Shown here one piece after another: positions 38,171 through 50,704 of a DNA stretch of 64,000 bases; the first letter of the stretch is position 1, and each line of letters begins with the position of its first letter. The translations under genes and the position numbers were made by a program. The notes beneath the pieces were generated by a model, which worked only from the letters and a program-made list of their open reading frames with translations, was not told the DNA's origin and made no database searches. This stretch comes from Micropterus salmoides. Taxonomy: Eukaryota > Chordata > Actinopteri > Centrarchiformes > Centrarchidae. The DNA lies in NCBI RefSeq assembly GCF_014851395.1, contig NW_024040041.1:10780041-10844040 (forward strand). The letters run 5' to 3'.

Positions 38171-38765
38171 GATGGGGATAGCAGCGGACGTCAGCACTCA
38201 TTATTATACTAATCAAGGGATTGTTTTGGAGATGTTTCTGGTTGGCTGTCTTCACCACATGCAGGTCACACTATCAAAAGAAATGTTCAGCATCTGTCTT
38301 GAAGTGTCTCAGAGTTGACGTGTGTATGCCTCTGATCAGCAGGACAGATGCTGACAAGCTCAAGTGTCTTGGACCAAGACATTGAAACTCTACTTCCCTT
38401 TGACCTTACTAAATGAAAATAGTTTTTCCCCCTAATTGAAATAAATAGGCTATTGAAATGGTTACTACGAGTCAGAAAATGAAGTAAACAGCTTATTGCA
38501 AATTCATGTTAATCCTAAGAATATGAACTGGCTATTGTAATGGGAATCAAGAAAACAATGTTTTATACAACATAACAAAGAGACATATGCTGCAAATGCA
38601 TATACGTAACAAAGTATGATTCACAAAAATGAAATGTTTAGATTTTGCTTTATGCTCCTATAAGCAGTCCAGCAATGCTTTACTGTTGTAGAACTTAGGG
38701 AAGAGTTTTTATGGATATGCATTATAGTTGTCTCATTATAGTTGTTATAAAGCAGTCAAAAATCA

Positions 38766-38952
38766 GGTGGAGATGGCACAATGGATAAGACTATGCCTTT
38801 GATATGAGAGACCCAGGTTCAATCCCCCACTGTGACCCATCCACCATTGTGTCCCTGAGCAAGACACTTAACTCCTAGTTGCTCCAGAGGCGTGCGTTGT
38901 AATTGTAAGTCGCTTTGGATAAAAGGGTCAGCTAAAAGAATAAATGTAATGT
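38766..38952 (+). mobile_element. tRNA-derived SINE with L2-type 3' tail
   Basis: An A-box-like TGGCACAATGGATAAG (from 38774) and a B-box GGTTCAATCCC (38816-38826) form an internal Pol III promoter. A central part with CCCTGAGCAAGACACTTAAC and TTGCTCCAGAGG follows. The 3' part, GTAAGTCGCTTTGGATAAAA and GGGTCAGCTAAAAGAATAAA, resembles the L2-type stem-loop tail that lets such SINEs borrow LINE machinery. The central block suggests a V-SINE-like family. It ends in a TAATGT tail and lies on the same strand as Shisa. Confidence 0.85.
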
Positions 38953-39384
38953 GCAAACAAAGCAATGAATTTTGTTAATACTTTTTTCCCCGTGTTTGAT
39001 AATCAGAGTTGATGTATCCCAGTTCTCCGATTGGCTGAAAGTGTGATATACTTTGTCAGGCAAATGTGTACAGAGCAGAGATGTTCAGACAAGGCACATG
39101 AATACAACTGACAGTGGTTAGTATTGTGCAATTACTTGGATAAACACACATTTATTAAATTTTTATTTTTTCTTCCTTTAAGCAATAAAAACGTCTCTAA
39201 AAACAAATTCTGAATAGCTCCACAGCAGCTGGGGTGGATGGTCAACAAAGTGGGTGACTTTGTCTTGTCTTGTATTAATATTCTGCACTGGTTTCTTTCT
39301 AGCATGATGGTGATGTTTTGTCTAGACCGAACCAGAAACCGAAACCGACCTGTGCAAGTGGCAGGCCGGTTTTGTCATGTCGAC

Positions 39385-39830
39385 AGCGGTGAGAAGAAAC
39401 AGAATACACTTACTCAAGTACTGTACTTGAATACAGCTTTCAGGTACTTTCAGGTATTTTCCTTGTGTATCTCCGTTTGATGCTACTTGATACTTCCCTG
39501 GCCGATTAGTTACTTTGAAGATCAAGATTTTAAATACATTTTTTATGACGTGCCAACAGTATGTAGACTAGTTCAAATTAGCTCCACCATGACCAGCTAA
39601 AGCATTAACATGCTGTTTGCACAGTAATGCATGAGCCGTTAATAAAATATACCACTCCTACTGGGGTCATTCTGCTGTATAATGAGTGATTGTAATATGT
39701 TTAGAACTTTTTGCTGATGAAAGTTTTATACTTATGAATGCATGACATTTACTTGTAAAGGAGTAGTTTTACTTTTACTACCTTTACTTAATTAAAGGAT
39801 CTCAGTATTTATTGAACCACTGGGTTTTGG
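39385..39830 (+). repeat. ACTTCTACTTAAGTA dispersed repeat, copy B
   Basis: It starts TACTCAAGTACTGTACTTGA, includes GTAATATGTTTAGAACTTTT and CATGACATTTACTTGTAAAG, and ends with TTACTTAATTAAAGGATCTC and a TTGAACCACTG terminus. It has the fullest right end of the four copies. Confidence 0.6.
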
Positions 39831-41003
39831 CATGACGACTTATTGCCTATAGACCAAATATTTTTGAACTCTTGTCAAGGACAGAAAACGGGATCAGTGA
39901 CAACCATAAAGCAGAACAAAAAGGAATGGTGATGCTGTTGACATTTTACAACACCTCTTGTATCACAGTTATTTACCTTGTTATCTGCTAAAGCTGGTGC
40001 GTGTGAAGGCAGACTGAATGACACCAAAGCTAACCACTGCAGTGATGAGACGAGAGCCCATGAAGGAGCCTGTGAAAGGACAATCCTCTGGAGCTAGATA
40101 ATGATTGTCTTTCAAAACTGGCATAAAAAGACATTTTCTCTTTTCAGGGTTTGTTTTAACACCTTTGCACTGCAATTTGAAAATGTCATTATGCTGTTAC
40201 TTCAGTTTCTTTATTTTAGGATGGAACTGGGCTGGTGTTGTTCAAACTACTGCGATGTCCAGGTTGATACAGCCTTTTGATTTCATCATTTCTTTATGAC
40301 AAGGGGGATTTCGTAATCTTTATAAAAGACATTATTGTTGTATTGAAACTGCTACATCCCTATTAGACAAGCCTATTTCAAGGTGGTTGGAAAAGTTTTC
40401 TTGCTAGCTGAAAATGTCATCCTGGTCAGCACATATAGATAATAAATTGTCATAGTAGTTTGGTAATCCACATAATGTGGGTCTGGAAAGAACAGGTCTA
40501 TCTGAGAAATGGTATGAAATATTTTGTGGGATTATGCTGGTGGTGATGTTCTGATCCCGAAAACTGAGAAATGTGTTTTCATGCCTGGTGGTTCAAGCTT
40601 CTAGTCTGATAAATGGACAGATACTGTCTAAAGAGGAGGCATATAAAGTAGTTGTTGATTTTATCCATTTAACAGTAATTCAGTATGTGCTCCTCAGGTC
40701 ATGTTTCCCTAATTTATTAAATAATAATTGTCTATCAAGGAAAGTTAAATTGGTGGACATTTCAGAGGCCGCACTTGGCACACAAGGTCAGTGAGAAGTA
40801 ATGATTTTGGATAGTGTCTGGGTTTGGCTGTGACAGACAAAAATACTGCGAGACCACTTTGTGTTTCTGTGCAGAATAGATGAGCCCTGGTGAGATTGTT
40901 TATAACATCTATTCATGGGCATCACATTTCAAATTCATTCTCAACATGCATACATTTGACAGGGAGACACTATCGCCTAGCTGTGAGCCAGAAAGTGCAG
41001 TGG

Positions 41004-41005
<2 letters not shown>

Positions 41006-41034
<29 letters not shown>
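41006..41034. repeat. TG microsatellite
   Basis: About 28 bases of TG in the putative Shisa intron. Confidence 0.95.
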
Positions 41035-41159
41035 CACTCAACGAATAAATCCAACCACAAAGCAGTTAAGGTGGTAATGCGCTAAAACCTTGGGTCAGGC
41101 AATCACAGGCAGCGGTGCAATGATGTATAGCACAAAACACACAAAGCACACATGTGCAT

Positions 41160-41175
41160 ACACAAACACACACAA

Positions 41176-41213
<38 letters not shown>

Positions 41214-41216
41214 ACC
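41160..41216. repeat. CA microsatellite
   Basis: An interrupted CACAAACA stretch, then about 30 bases of pure CA. Confidence 0.95.
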
Positions 41217-43676
41217 TCTCATTATAAGTGCACAGCGCCTCCTTTGTTGCACTGCTTCTCACCTCCCAAGCGGCTGTTTGTGTTTTTGTTTTGCTCTCAG
41301 TCTGTCTGCCTCTGCGTCAGTTGTGTAGAAACTGCTGCAAAGCAGAATTAAAAATTAAATGATATCCTTTGGTACGTGATTCAGGTGTGGGAATTAATAT
41401 GCCAAATCAAGTTTTTTCAATTAACGACCGCTCAACTTGGGATGTTACGGACTGCAGATTCACTGAAAGAGGGAGGACAAACACAAGGGCCTTTCAAGTG
41501 CTTGTGCAGTGCAGTGAACAGGTTAATATTACCACAAAAGTTTAAAGCTGACATTTTGCATCATTGAGACGACCAAATCTGTAGACATCAGCAGAGCTAA
41601 CATGTTGACAAGGTGCCGACAGAGCAGCGACACCCTGTCATAAAACCACCACGCTCACTGTGGCTGTAATCACCAGTGCTAATGCAATGAAGGTGTTAGC
41701 CAGTAAATATTTGGCATCAACCTTTATACAATACAACTATAAAAAAATATGTTTGGACAGCATTACAAAAACCACCAGTACTGATGCATCAAGCAATTTA
41801 AAGAAAATAAAACAATACTTGCTAGCCAACAGCATAAATAATCTAAATAGCAGGCATGAATAAATGCCAGTGTCAGCAGGGTAAGCATCAAACAAGCACA
41901 GGTAAAGACAATGAAAATCTGTACTCTTCAACACACAATTAAACAATAAATACTATTTAATTTATTACACACCCTATTGGTTATATCCAGCTACCACTTA
42001 ACAAAGAGGGCATTCTGCAATCATGCCTGTCATTCATGCAGACAAAATAATTCCTTACTTAAAGTGTAACGTTGCATGTTGATGGAGAAAAGTATTACTA
42101 ATCCTGTAAGAAGTCACTGCAGAACTGCTCATGTGTTATGAAATGACAAGTGCTCACAAAGAAGGATTACTAATAACAGTTTTGCTTTTCTACATCAGTG
42201 ACCTCGTTAAGGATCATGTTTAGAATATCACAGTAATTATGGCTGGACACCAGGTGTCCTCCCCCCACACACACACATTCCTCTCACTTCCTGTAACAGC
42301 ATTGTAGCACTTATCATAAGTTATTCCACTGAAGAGCGATGTGTTCAAGGGCACAGGCGATTGAATGACCCACTGGGGATCTAAACAACCGTTTCCATCT
42401 GCCGTTCTGTTCCTTTACTGTATTGTGTTTCATCAACAGTGCCTTCTATATCCTTCATTGTTCAGCAGCAGTGGTGCTTTTCATCATTGCCCGTGACAGG
42501 CGTTTAGAGGCCTGAGATAAACATGTGCACACGGCTCTGTGTTCCTGAAACGCTCACACTGGCAGCGGCCAGATGAATCTAATATTTTATAGCGAGGTGT
42601 GTAGTCCAAATTAAGTTTTGTGCTTGTGTGTCGAGGACTGCGGGGTGGGGAAAAAAATTATGTTGAGAAGTTTAATTGCTTTTTCAATTAGAACATTTTC
42701 ATGTAAGTACCGTGAGCGGGAAAAAAACATTAAAATATCAAATAAGAAATAAAGCAAATGACATAATACCAAAAATTTTTCAATTTGTGCGTCACAAAGA
42801 AAAGAAATGATGTGAGGAGTGTCTTCAAGCTTCAGTGCTGATATTGTTAGAGCTGTTATCACCTTGCATTAACAAGAGCTGGTGTGTTTTTCTTGATGTT
42901 TTTTAAGAAAAGCAGTGAGGCTTGTTAAGCTAACATCCTCTTCCTCCTCTTCCTCCTCCATGCTTAATCTGGAACCAAAACAAACTCTTTGATGCCGCAG
43001 CAGTACAGAAAAATAGACTAACCCTCCCAAAGTGCACAGTTAACTCACATCAGCAAGGAGGTTATGCCTTTCATTAGCTCCTGCGTACACTTTTAGGGAA
43101 GGGGTGTTTTTTGTGAATATTTTCAACCTGGGCCTTTTTTCCCTGCGAAGTGATAAACATTTCATTCCTGCCTTCACTTCATGCTTTTCGTTCCTTCACT
43201 TTGCCAGTGTCTCTCTCTTAAAAAACATACTCTGAGGATGCTCTTTGGCAGTTGGAGTCTAAAAGTGATTAAAACACATATTTTCAGCACTAAAACACAC
43301 ACACTTTGCTTTTAGCTGACTGCTGGATTTCATGCACAAGCCTGCAGTTTTCTTTTACGCATTTTTACGTGCTGGGACTCTAAAATAATGAGTGTAAAAG
43401 GTTTTAACTAGCACAGTTGATATAAACAACTCGGAGAAGCTTCACTTTGGGATGTCAGGTCAGTGTGTTTTATCCTCTCTGAAGCTCGGAGCTTGTTTGT
43501 TTAATCCAAGCAATGCATTTTTGGTCCTACCACTACTTTGCTATTCATGGTGTTCAGACATGTGCACTGCTGTGAAAGAAATACGATGATTTGCAGTTGT
43601 TATCTTGACCTACAGATCTTGTTCAAATATAACTAATCAATATCTGAGTGAAGTCTGCAGTTGAGGCCAGAGAAAA

Positions 43677-43720
43677 AATATAATAATAATATATATAATA
43701 TTATATAATAATAACTATAT

Positions 43721-43808
<88 letters not shown>

Positions 43809-43815
43809 AGAGAGA
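43677..43815. repeat. Compound microsatellite TAA/TA - CA - TA - GA
   Basis: A TAATAATAT-rich tract is followed by a CA run (about 43720-43742), a TA run (about 43743-43763) and a GA run of about 38 bases (43764-43800) that ends in AAAGAGAAAG. Adjacent alternating runs suggest slippage growth from one seed. Confidence 0.95.
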
Positions 43816-43829
43816 TTAAATTACCCAAC

Positions 43830-44060
43830 TGTATAGTTCAAATTAGATTTGTTGACCAGTTACAACATCACCAGTAATAATAATCCACTTGCATAGTATA
43901 ATCCTCTAACAGGAGTCATTCTGTGTCATAAGGATTTAAAAAAAATACTTTAAATACATTTTGCTGCTAATATTTCTGTACTTCTACTAAAGACTTGTAA
44001 TTAAGTATTTTAACAAAGAGGTATTGGTGCTACTACACTCATTTAAAGTAGCCCAATACT
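43830..44060 (+). repeat. ACTTCTACTTAAGTA dispersed repeat, copy C
   Basis: It includes CAGGAGTCATTCTG, ACATTTTGCTGCTAATATTT, CTGTACTTCTACTAAAGACT and TTGTAATTAAGTATTTTAAC. It follows a compound microsatellite directly. It is degraded at both ends. Confidence 0.5.
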
Positions 44061-44064
44061 TTGA

Positions 44065-46765
44065 ATTCCTGTGTATATAGACAGATGTGTGTCTTTTTAC
44101 ATGCGTGTCCCGTAGAGGCAGCTGTATCACTTGTGTTTTGATTGTAACTCCACACCACACCTCAGTGCAGCAGAGCTCAGAGAGACAGATTGCTGCAGAG
44201 CCTAGTAGTTCCTCAGCTCAACTGTTGCTGCAGTGGCTCCACAACACATACTTTCTCCAGTCTGTCTTTGCCTCACCCTATTCCATTTCCTCCTCCTTCT
44301 CCTTCCCTTACTCTCCCCACTTCTAAAACTGTATCTTATTATTTCTCCTCCTGTTTTCACTCCATTTTCTTCTTTCCCTTATTCTCATCTGGGGTCTTGT
44401 GTATAAAACATTGCATTTGCTGGATATTGGGCCAGAAAGTGCACATGACAGATGGTCAGATCCCTAAGTGTACATTATGTACATTATTAAAGGATAAAAG
44501 TGCTTTACATAAGACATAAAGGCACTGATATAAAAGATATAAAAGTACAACACAAGATGCACCCTCAATGTCTTACAAACTATTACTACTTGTACAGAAT
44601 GTATGCACTTTAAGTGAATTGCTCTCAATTAAGCACATTGCATATTCAAAAGCCTAAGTAAGTCCTACTTAGCTGCCCCAATTATAGTAATGATATAAAC
44701 TTGTTAGAGAAGATGAAGTAGAAGATGAACTATAATCTCCAGTTTATTGTGATATTTTAAATGCCAAAAGTGTGTTGAATTGAGGAAATAGAAGGTTTTA
44801 TCGCTTTGAATATAAATGTCTGCATTAAATTCAAACTACAGGTTGCTGTATTTAAAGAGAAATAGAGAAATTCATGCATCAACTTCCAGCTGAGTGAAAG
44901 TGCCATTTTCACTGCGCAAAGTAAAAGTGCTCTCCACCAAAAACACAACCTTTCTAACATCTTTCTACTGACATTGAGAGTGAAACTTGCAACAGCCCAT
45001 CTTGCAGTTGTCTCTTCTTCTCCCTGTTTTGACTTTAATTTAGTCGCATGCCAAAGCATCCAAAAAACATCAAAAAAGTCATGCCTCCTCTTCATCGTCC
45101 TAGTTCTTCTGTGACTTATAGCAGATTTTCACACAACCAAATGACTACATTTAACATACCGTAAGTCAGATAAAACACCATATTTCTCTTTATACTTGAA
45201 TGGAAGACAAATTATAGATAAAATAAGGGTGATTAATTCATAATCAGGGGGTTATTTTGGAGCAGGGCTGTGGGTTGTTAACATGAATGCGTCACTCGTG
45301 ACCTTGTAATTTGGATGCACTGTGGAAGGTATGTGGGAGACTTCATTGTTAAAGTGTGTAAATATTCCCCTCTATATTCAGTCTAACAACGTTTTGCTAA
45401 CTCCATTAGCAAACTGGAGACTGCGTGTGTTACACTGTGTGTCTGTGAGCCTCTATAACTGTGTGTTTGTGTGTATATTGTGTACATGGAGTTTGGAAAC
45501 AGGTCCTGGTAATGGTCTTGTCCCACTGTAGATTGACGCTGGCTCCAAGTCGCCCTGACAGAAAATCAACTGCTTACATGTAGCTGTTTGCTGGAGCGCG
45601 CACAGTAGCAAGGATTATGACTATCTGTGTGTACTGTAGCTGGTCATCTCTCTTTGTCCTGCTCCTCTATCTCACTGACTCTATCTATCTATCTATCTAT
45701 GTCTGTTTATCTCATTTTTATTTCTCGCCATCTCACCATTCTCAGCTATTATGCATATCCTCATTTCTTTGCAATCTGCCCTTCCACCTTCTATTTCCTT
45801 CTCATCTTTTAATATTTTTCTGTCAGAGGAGAGAAGAATGCTAAAACGTTTTATTCAGGTAGAATTGCTTTTACTTGAAGCAAGTAAAATATAAAATAAA
45901 GTACTGAATGTTAGATTAGCTCTAACTATACGTTTGTAATCATTTACAAATGATTTGTAAATAATTTCTGGAGTGTAAATACATACAATATCACTAATAT
46001 ACTGTATAACATATGGGTAATGACTGAGGCCTACTCAGATAAAAATGTAAATAATGAAATATAAATATAAAAAGGTTAGCAATTAATTTATTGACTAAAA
46101 GTTTATTTTAGATGTATAATAAATTTTAAATGAATGCCGTATAGCACATCAGGGAACCACGATGGAAATAGGCTAAGTCCTGGTCTTTGTTTTCCCTACA
46201 ATGTCTCATATGCTGGTATCTTTCTACTGTATTGGAAGAAATAACTAAACTAAAAAGTTGGTGAACTACTATAGCTGGTGAGCTAACCACCAACATGCTA
46301 GCCAGCTGTGAAGATGCTAGCGCTAGTCAGTCACAATAGCTCTCCAAGTATCTTTCTATTGTCTCCATGCTGCAGTTTACTCAAGTTTTTAACCGAGTGA
46401 AGAAATATTTTATTGCTACTGTGTAAAGGGAATACTGCTGATAAAAAAGCACCTTATTTGTTTAAAGTGTTTAAATTAAAATTAACGATGTGATAAAAAA
46501 AATTTTAATCGTTGCCCAGCACTAATTAAAAAATTAATTTGTTTTAAAATTTTAAATTAATTGATTTTTACGCAAAATTTCACCACTTAAAATGGTGGTG
46601 TGACCAGGCCTTCATAACTGATCATTACTGAATGGCATGTGTTACTCTCTCACTGTTTATATCATCCCTTAGTAATCTTTTTATCACTGTTATCATCAGC
46701 GTATCTGCAGTGCACAGTTGCTAATGAGGAATCTCTGAGGACAAATAAATTTAACTTGTACATGA
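44065..46765. other. Putative Shisa intron, no gene seen
   Basis: It contains pyrimidine-rich patches (44270-44400, 45640-45810) and AT-rich sequence near 46490-46570 that may be a decayed repeat end (TTTTAATCGTTGCCCAGCAC). No gene or clear element. Confidence 0.45.
45680..45701. repeat. TATC microsatellite
   Basis: About five CTAT units. Confidence 0.85.
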
Positions 46766-46769
46766 TTTT

Positions 46770-47105
46770 GCGGTGGGTCTGTCGCCTCACAGCAAGAAGG
46801 TCATGGTTTCAAACCCCGGTTTCCCCGGCCTTTCTGTGTGGAGTTTGCATGTTCTCACCGTGTAGGCGTGGGTTCTTTCCAGGCTTCCTCCCACCGTCCA
46901 AAGACATGCGGACTAGGTTGATTGGTGACCCTAAATTGTCCTTAGGTGTGAGCGTGAGTGGTTGTTTGTCTATGTGTGGCCCTGCGATGGACTGGCAACC
47001 TGTCCAGGGTGTAGGCTACCCTGCCTTTTGCCCGATGTCAGCTGGGATTGGCTCCAGCCCCCCGCGACCTTGTACGCAGGATAAGCGGTTGACGATGGAT
47101 GGATG
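46770..47105 (+). repeat. Abundant teleost interspersed repeat with GATG tail
   Basis: Blocks such as GTGGAGTTTGCATGTTCTC, CCTCCCACCGTCCAAAGACA, GATTGGTGACCCTAAATTG, GCGATGGACTGGCAACCTGT and GGATAAGCGG before a GATGGATGGATG tail belong to a very common dispersed fish sequence, from memory the 3' part of an RTE-type element. The ~160-codon open frame across it is not a gene. Confidence 0.75.
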
Positions 47106-47109
47106 TTTT

Positions 47110-48510
47110 TTTAGCCTGTAAGACTGTGTTTTTCTCCTGCTCCCTCTTTGCCCCCCTCATCCTCTGCCCATCGTGGCTCTTTGCCGTCACAGTAATCACC
47201 TCTCTCAGCTCTTATCTCTAAACACCATCGCATCTGTACAGGAAAGCTTAAATTTAACACGCAGATTAAATAAGAGAAATAGATCCATCCCCTTTGCCAT
47301 TCATCTTTCCCCCCTTCTCCTCCCCCCAGCCTTCACCATCCCTCCTATTCTTCCATCTCTCCCCACTCCTTTTCTTTATAATCCAAAAAATAATTACCTG
47401 CTAGCTCGTATCACCGACCCGTCGTACATCTTCTGCATTGTGCAGGAACAGAGATGAAACAAGAGTGTGGATGAGGGGAAACTCAGAAAGGGGGAACAGG
47501 ATGGCACAGCAAGGAAGAATTCACTTCTCTACTTTGCTCTCTACTTTCATCCCCTACCACCATCCTTGCTCATGTTCTGTTTGCTTTTCATATTCGTATG
47601 TGCTTGTCTCGATCCCCGTTGGTCTCTCTTTGTCTCTAGCTTGTTCCTTTTCTCTCTTGATCCTCTCTTCTGTGTCGCTGCTTTCTCTCCCACTCAACCC
47701 CATTTCTTTTCCAAAAGTAGGTTTTTGAACACTTTAATAATGGAAACATTTTTTCTCCATAAAGAAATTTGCCTGCATGGGCTGGTCCTCAAATACCCAT
47801 CCTCTCTTTTCCTCACCAACACTACCAAGCACTTGTGCACCCCCCCCTCACACACACACACACTCACCTATACACACAATAACGTGTGAATGCAGTGTCA
47901 ATATACGTTGAGACCAATCTTGCCAGCAGTTTTCTCCTCTCTCTGTTAATCATGTTATGTATTTAACCTGATATTTACTTAAACACAAAGAACTTATGTT
48001 TACTTACTTTGCCATGTGTTCCAGAGGGATTATCCTGATTGTATGTTTAAAGTTTCAAAGGTAACTTAGTCATCATAGAAACAGACAGACAGAAGACAGT
48101 TTAACAATAACATCTGACTATGTTAAAGTAATTCATTTTAAATATTCTTACTTTGTCTCAAAGGCTCTTATTTGTTCAGTTTGTAATTGCAAATGGATCA
48201 TCAGTGACCAGAAGAAACAAAAGACAGCCAGAAGTGTGCATTAGCTTAATACCAAATTCAGTCAGAACCAAAACACAGCACCATACTGCTGAAATCAGAC
48301 ATTATTGGTCCAGAATACAAAACTAAATGTATACAAATTGCAGAATGTGTTACAGTAACAGTGCCCCACACTGTGTAATGGTTATCTTCAGCCTGCATGT
48401 TAATTTTGTTTACATGACAGATTCAAAATATTTGTTTTCTTCCTTTTTGCAACATTTGTGCTGAGCTAGATTCATCTTATCTGTGACTAATGAAATTACT
48501 AAAAGACATC
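47110..48510. other. Putative Shisa intron, no gene seen
   Basis: Pyrimidine-rich at 47130-47880, then AT-rich. Overlapping open frames are Leu/Ser/Pro-rich and follow from composition. Confidence 0.5.
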
Positions 48511-48512
48511 TT

Positions 48513-48590
48513 AATTCAATTCAAGTGAATTTTATTTATATAGCGCCAAATCAAGCAGTTATCAAACAGTTATCTCAGAGCGCTCCTCCC
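48513..48590 (-). mobile_element. Short L2 3'-end fragment
   Basis: The sequence is the reverse complement of the 3' end of the L2 at 56040-56107, including the GCGCT/TATCTCA stem region, the TTTGGCGCTA block and the TTGAATT tail. About 80 bases remain, a severe 5' truncation typical of LINE copies. Confidence 0.82.
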
Positions 48591-49124
48591 CCAGTAACAA
48601 ATCAAACAACATACTCCAAATACCCGATCTGTGAGAGTATTCTGAACAGAGCTTAATGTTCCGTTGAATGATGATTCAGTGACACAGTAGACTGGCAAAA
48701 GTAGCTTCTTGAAATGTGGAAAAATTATACCGTACAATATGTTACTGGTGTTCCAGGCAGCTAATTGGTGCTTTCATCATATGATTGATGAGACTGTGGG
48801 GGTCCAGGGTCTACAGTCTATTTCACCACTATATCATTTTGTCTTCTCCTCTGCTCCCTTTAACCCCCCCACCACCCCGTCCACACACACACTCATACAA
48901 ATGCACATTCTGTATTCAATACAGTAACATCCACAATAACAAAAACACAGGGCTGTGCTTAACGTTTGCACATCTCAAAATACAAGTTTTTCCGTTTTAC
49001 AAAAGGCAGGAGTTAGTTCAAATAAAGCTGGAGGAGTGCAAGATGTTTTCAGGGAAAAGATGCTTTTGCAAAACAACATAACAAATATCAGGTTAACAGA
49101 TTCTCTCATACTCTTTTTGTTTTC

Positions 49125-49540
49125 CCTCTCACAAACATGGAAATGTGCTCTTTCTTCATGCCTTAGGAAAATCTATTTGTACTTACGTATAGATTTGAGG
49201 TGCTTGAATTTTTCTTCAGTGTTTTCTGTTCATGATACTTTTTACTTCTACTCCCCCACATTTCCAAAGGAAATATTGCATTTTCATGTAAAAACATGTC
49301 ATGGTTCCAGGTTGTCAAGTCTGAGTACAGCTTTTCCTTTTAATCATTTGAGGTTTGGGCTGTTTGTTGGACAAAACAAGCATTGTGAAACTGTTTTCTT
49401 ATTATTTACAAACCAAACAATCAATTAAATCTATAACTCCTTATTAATCAGTTATGAAATTGTTAGTTAAATAGCATTTTCATTGCAGGACTTTAATTTG
49501 CAATCGAGAACTTTTATAGTGTGGTCAATCAATCAATCAG
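49125..49540 (+). repeat. ACTTCTACTTAAGTA dispersed repeat, copy D
   Basis: It includes GTACTTACGTATAGATTTGA, GATACTTTTTACTTCTACTC, TCCAAAGGAAATATTGCA and, near its end, ATTGCAGGACTTTAATTTG and TTTTATAGTGTGGT. It runs in the same direction as copies A-C. Confidence 0.55.
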
Positions 49541-50217
49541 GATTCAGGCCTGCAGTTACAACACACAATGACACCATCACCAGTATGCAAGAGTTACTGT
49601 GATGTAGGAGCTATGGTACTGTCTGCAGAGCCAACAGCAAGTATTAAATTCAATATGTTACCTGGATCTTTTCTAAGTAACTTGGATGCCTCCCATCATC
49701 ACTGGAGACATGCCCATTTTCTAATACGCTGATTGCCAAGTCTTTCCAAAAAGTTTTTTATTCAGCTCACAATGACACCAATGCTGCATCAAGGGCAGTC
49801 TTCAGTTATTGTTTTTGTACACAAGTGATTCATGCACTTCTGTATTGCGATAATTGCAGAAATTGCTCCAAAAATAAGTGTGACAAAATAACACTTGTGG
49901 GTCTCAAAATATTTTTTCAATGCTAAAAGAATTGTGATGGCCTTTGTGAATGCAAACATTGCAACAGATTTAATGTTTAACCAACATTTTGAAAAAGTCA
50001 GAGATCCTCAAAACCTTTGAATAAAGATTGCTCTCAGGGTCAAAAAGTACCATGCACAAACAATCGTGCATACGCACGCTCACATTTGGCAGCAGTGAAA
50101 CATTCGATATGTGTGTTCTAATTATACTGATGCTGTATCAACGTTATAAATGTCAGTGTGACGCAACACTGACGCTGGCTGAGGGAACCCTGTCACTGCG
50201 AGGAGGGTGGAGGGGAG

Positions 50218-50702
50218 GAAAGTACGAAATGAAAGATAGAAAGAAAGATAAGAGAAAGAAAGAAAGATAGACAGGAAGAAAGAAATAAGAAAGAAAGAAA
50301 GACAGACAGACAGACAGAAAGAAATAAAGAAACAAACAAACAAACAAACAAACAAACAAACAAACAAAGACAGGCAGGAAGAAATAAGAAGAAAGAAAAT
50401 GAAAGAAAGAAAGAAAGATAAGATAAGAGAAAGAAATAAGAAAGAAAGAAAGACAGACAGACAGAAAAAAAATAAAGAAACAAACAAAGAAAGAAATAAA
50501 GAAACAAACAAAGAAAGAAACAAAGACAGGCAGGAAGAAATAAGAAGAAAGAAAATGAAAGAAAGAAAGAAGAAGAAAGAAATTAATAAGAAAGAAAGAA
50601 AGAAAGAAAGTAAGACAGGAAGAAATAAGAGGAAAGAAAGAAAAAAGAAAGAAATAAAGAAGGATGAGGGAGCAAGAAAAGAATGATAGAGGAAAAGAGA
50701 TT
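50218..50702. repeat. About 480-base polypurine tract (GAAA/ACAA/GACA units)
   Basis: The + strand is almost entirely A and G with a few C and T: GAAA units, a CAAA run at about 50333-50367, and GACAGACA blocks. GACAGGCAGGAAGAAATAAG occurs at 50369 and again at 50525. GACAGACAGACAGAAA occurs near 50302 and again near 50453. A ~150-156 base segment is therefore duplicated in tandem. Long Lys/Glu and Phe/Leu/Ser frames here are artefacts. Confidence 0.95.
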
Positions 50703-50704
50703 TT

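Larger units (their letters stand above)
39835..43675. other. Putative Shisa intron, no gene seen
   Basis: Unique AT-rich DNA with two CA/TG microsatellites. I searched for a following Shisa exon (conserved cytoplasmic segment after an acceptor) and found none convincing. Confidence 0.45.

Noticed and set aside
38766..38840. Possible tRNA gene (A and B boxes)
   Set aside because: No acceptor-stem pairing or cloverleaf fits; the long non-tRNA body and L2-type tail show it is a SINE.
41660..41863. 67-codon frame in AT-rich DNA
   Set aside because: It starts at a non-ATG codon and has no motif, neighbour or splice support.
46639..47121. 160-codon frame at the dispersed repeat
   Set aside because: It covers an abundant interspersed repeat and has no conserved protein match.
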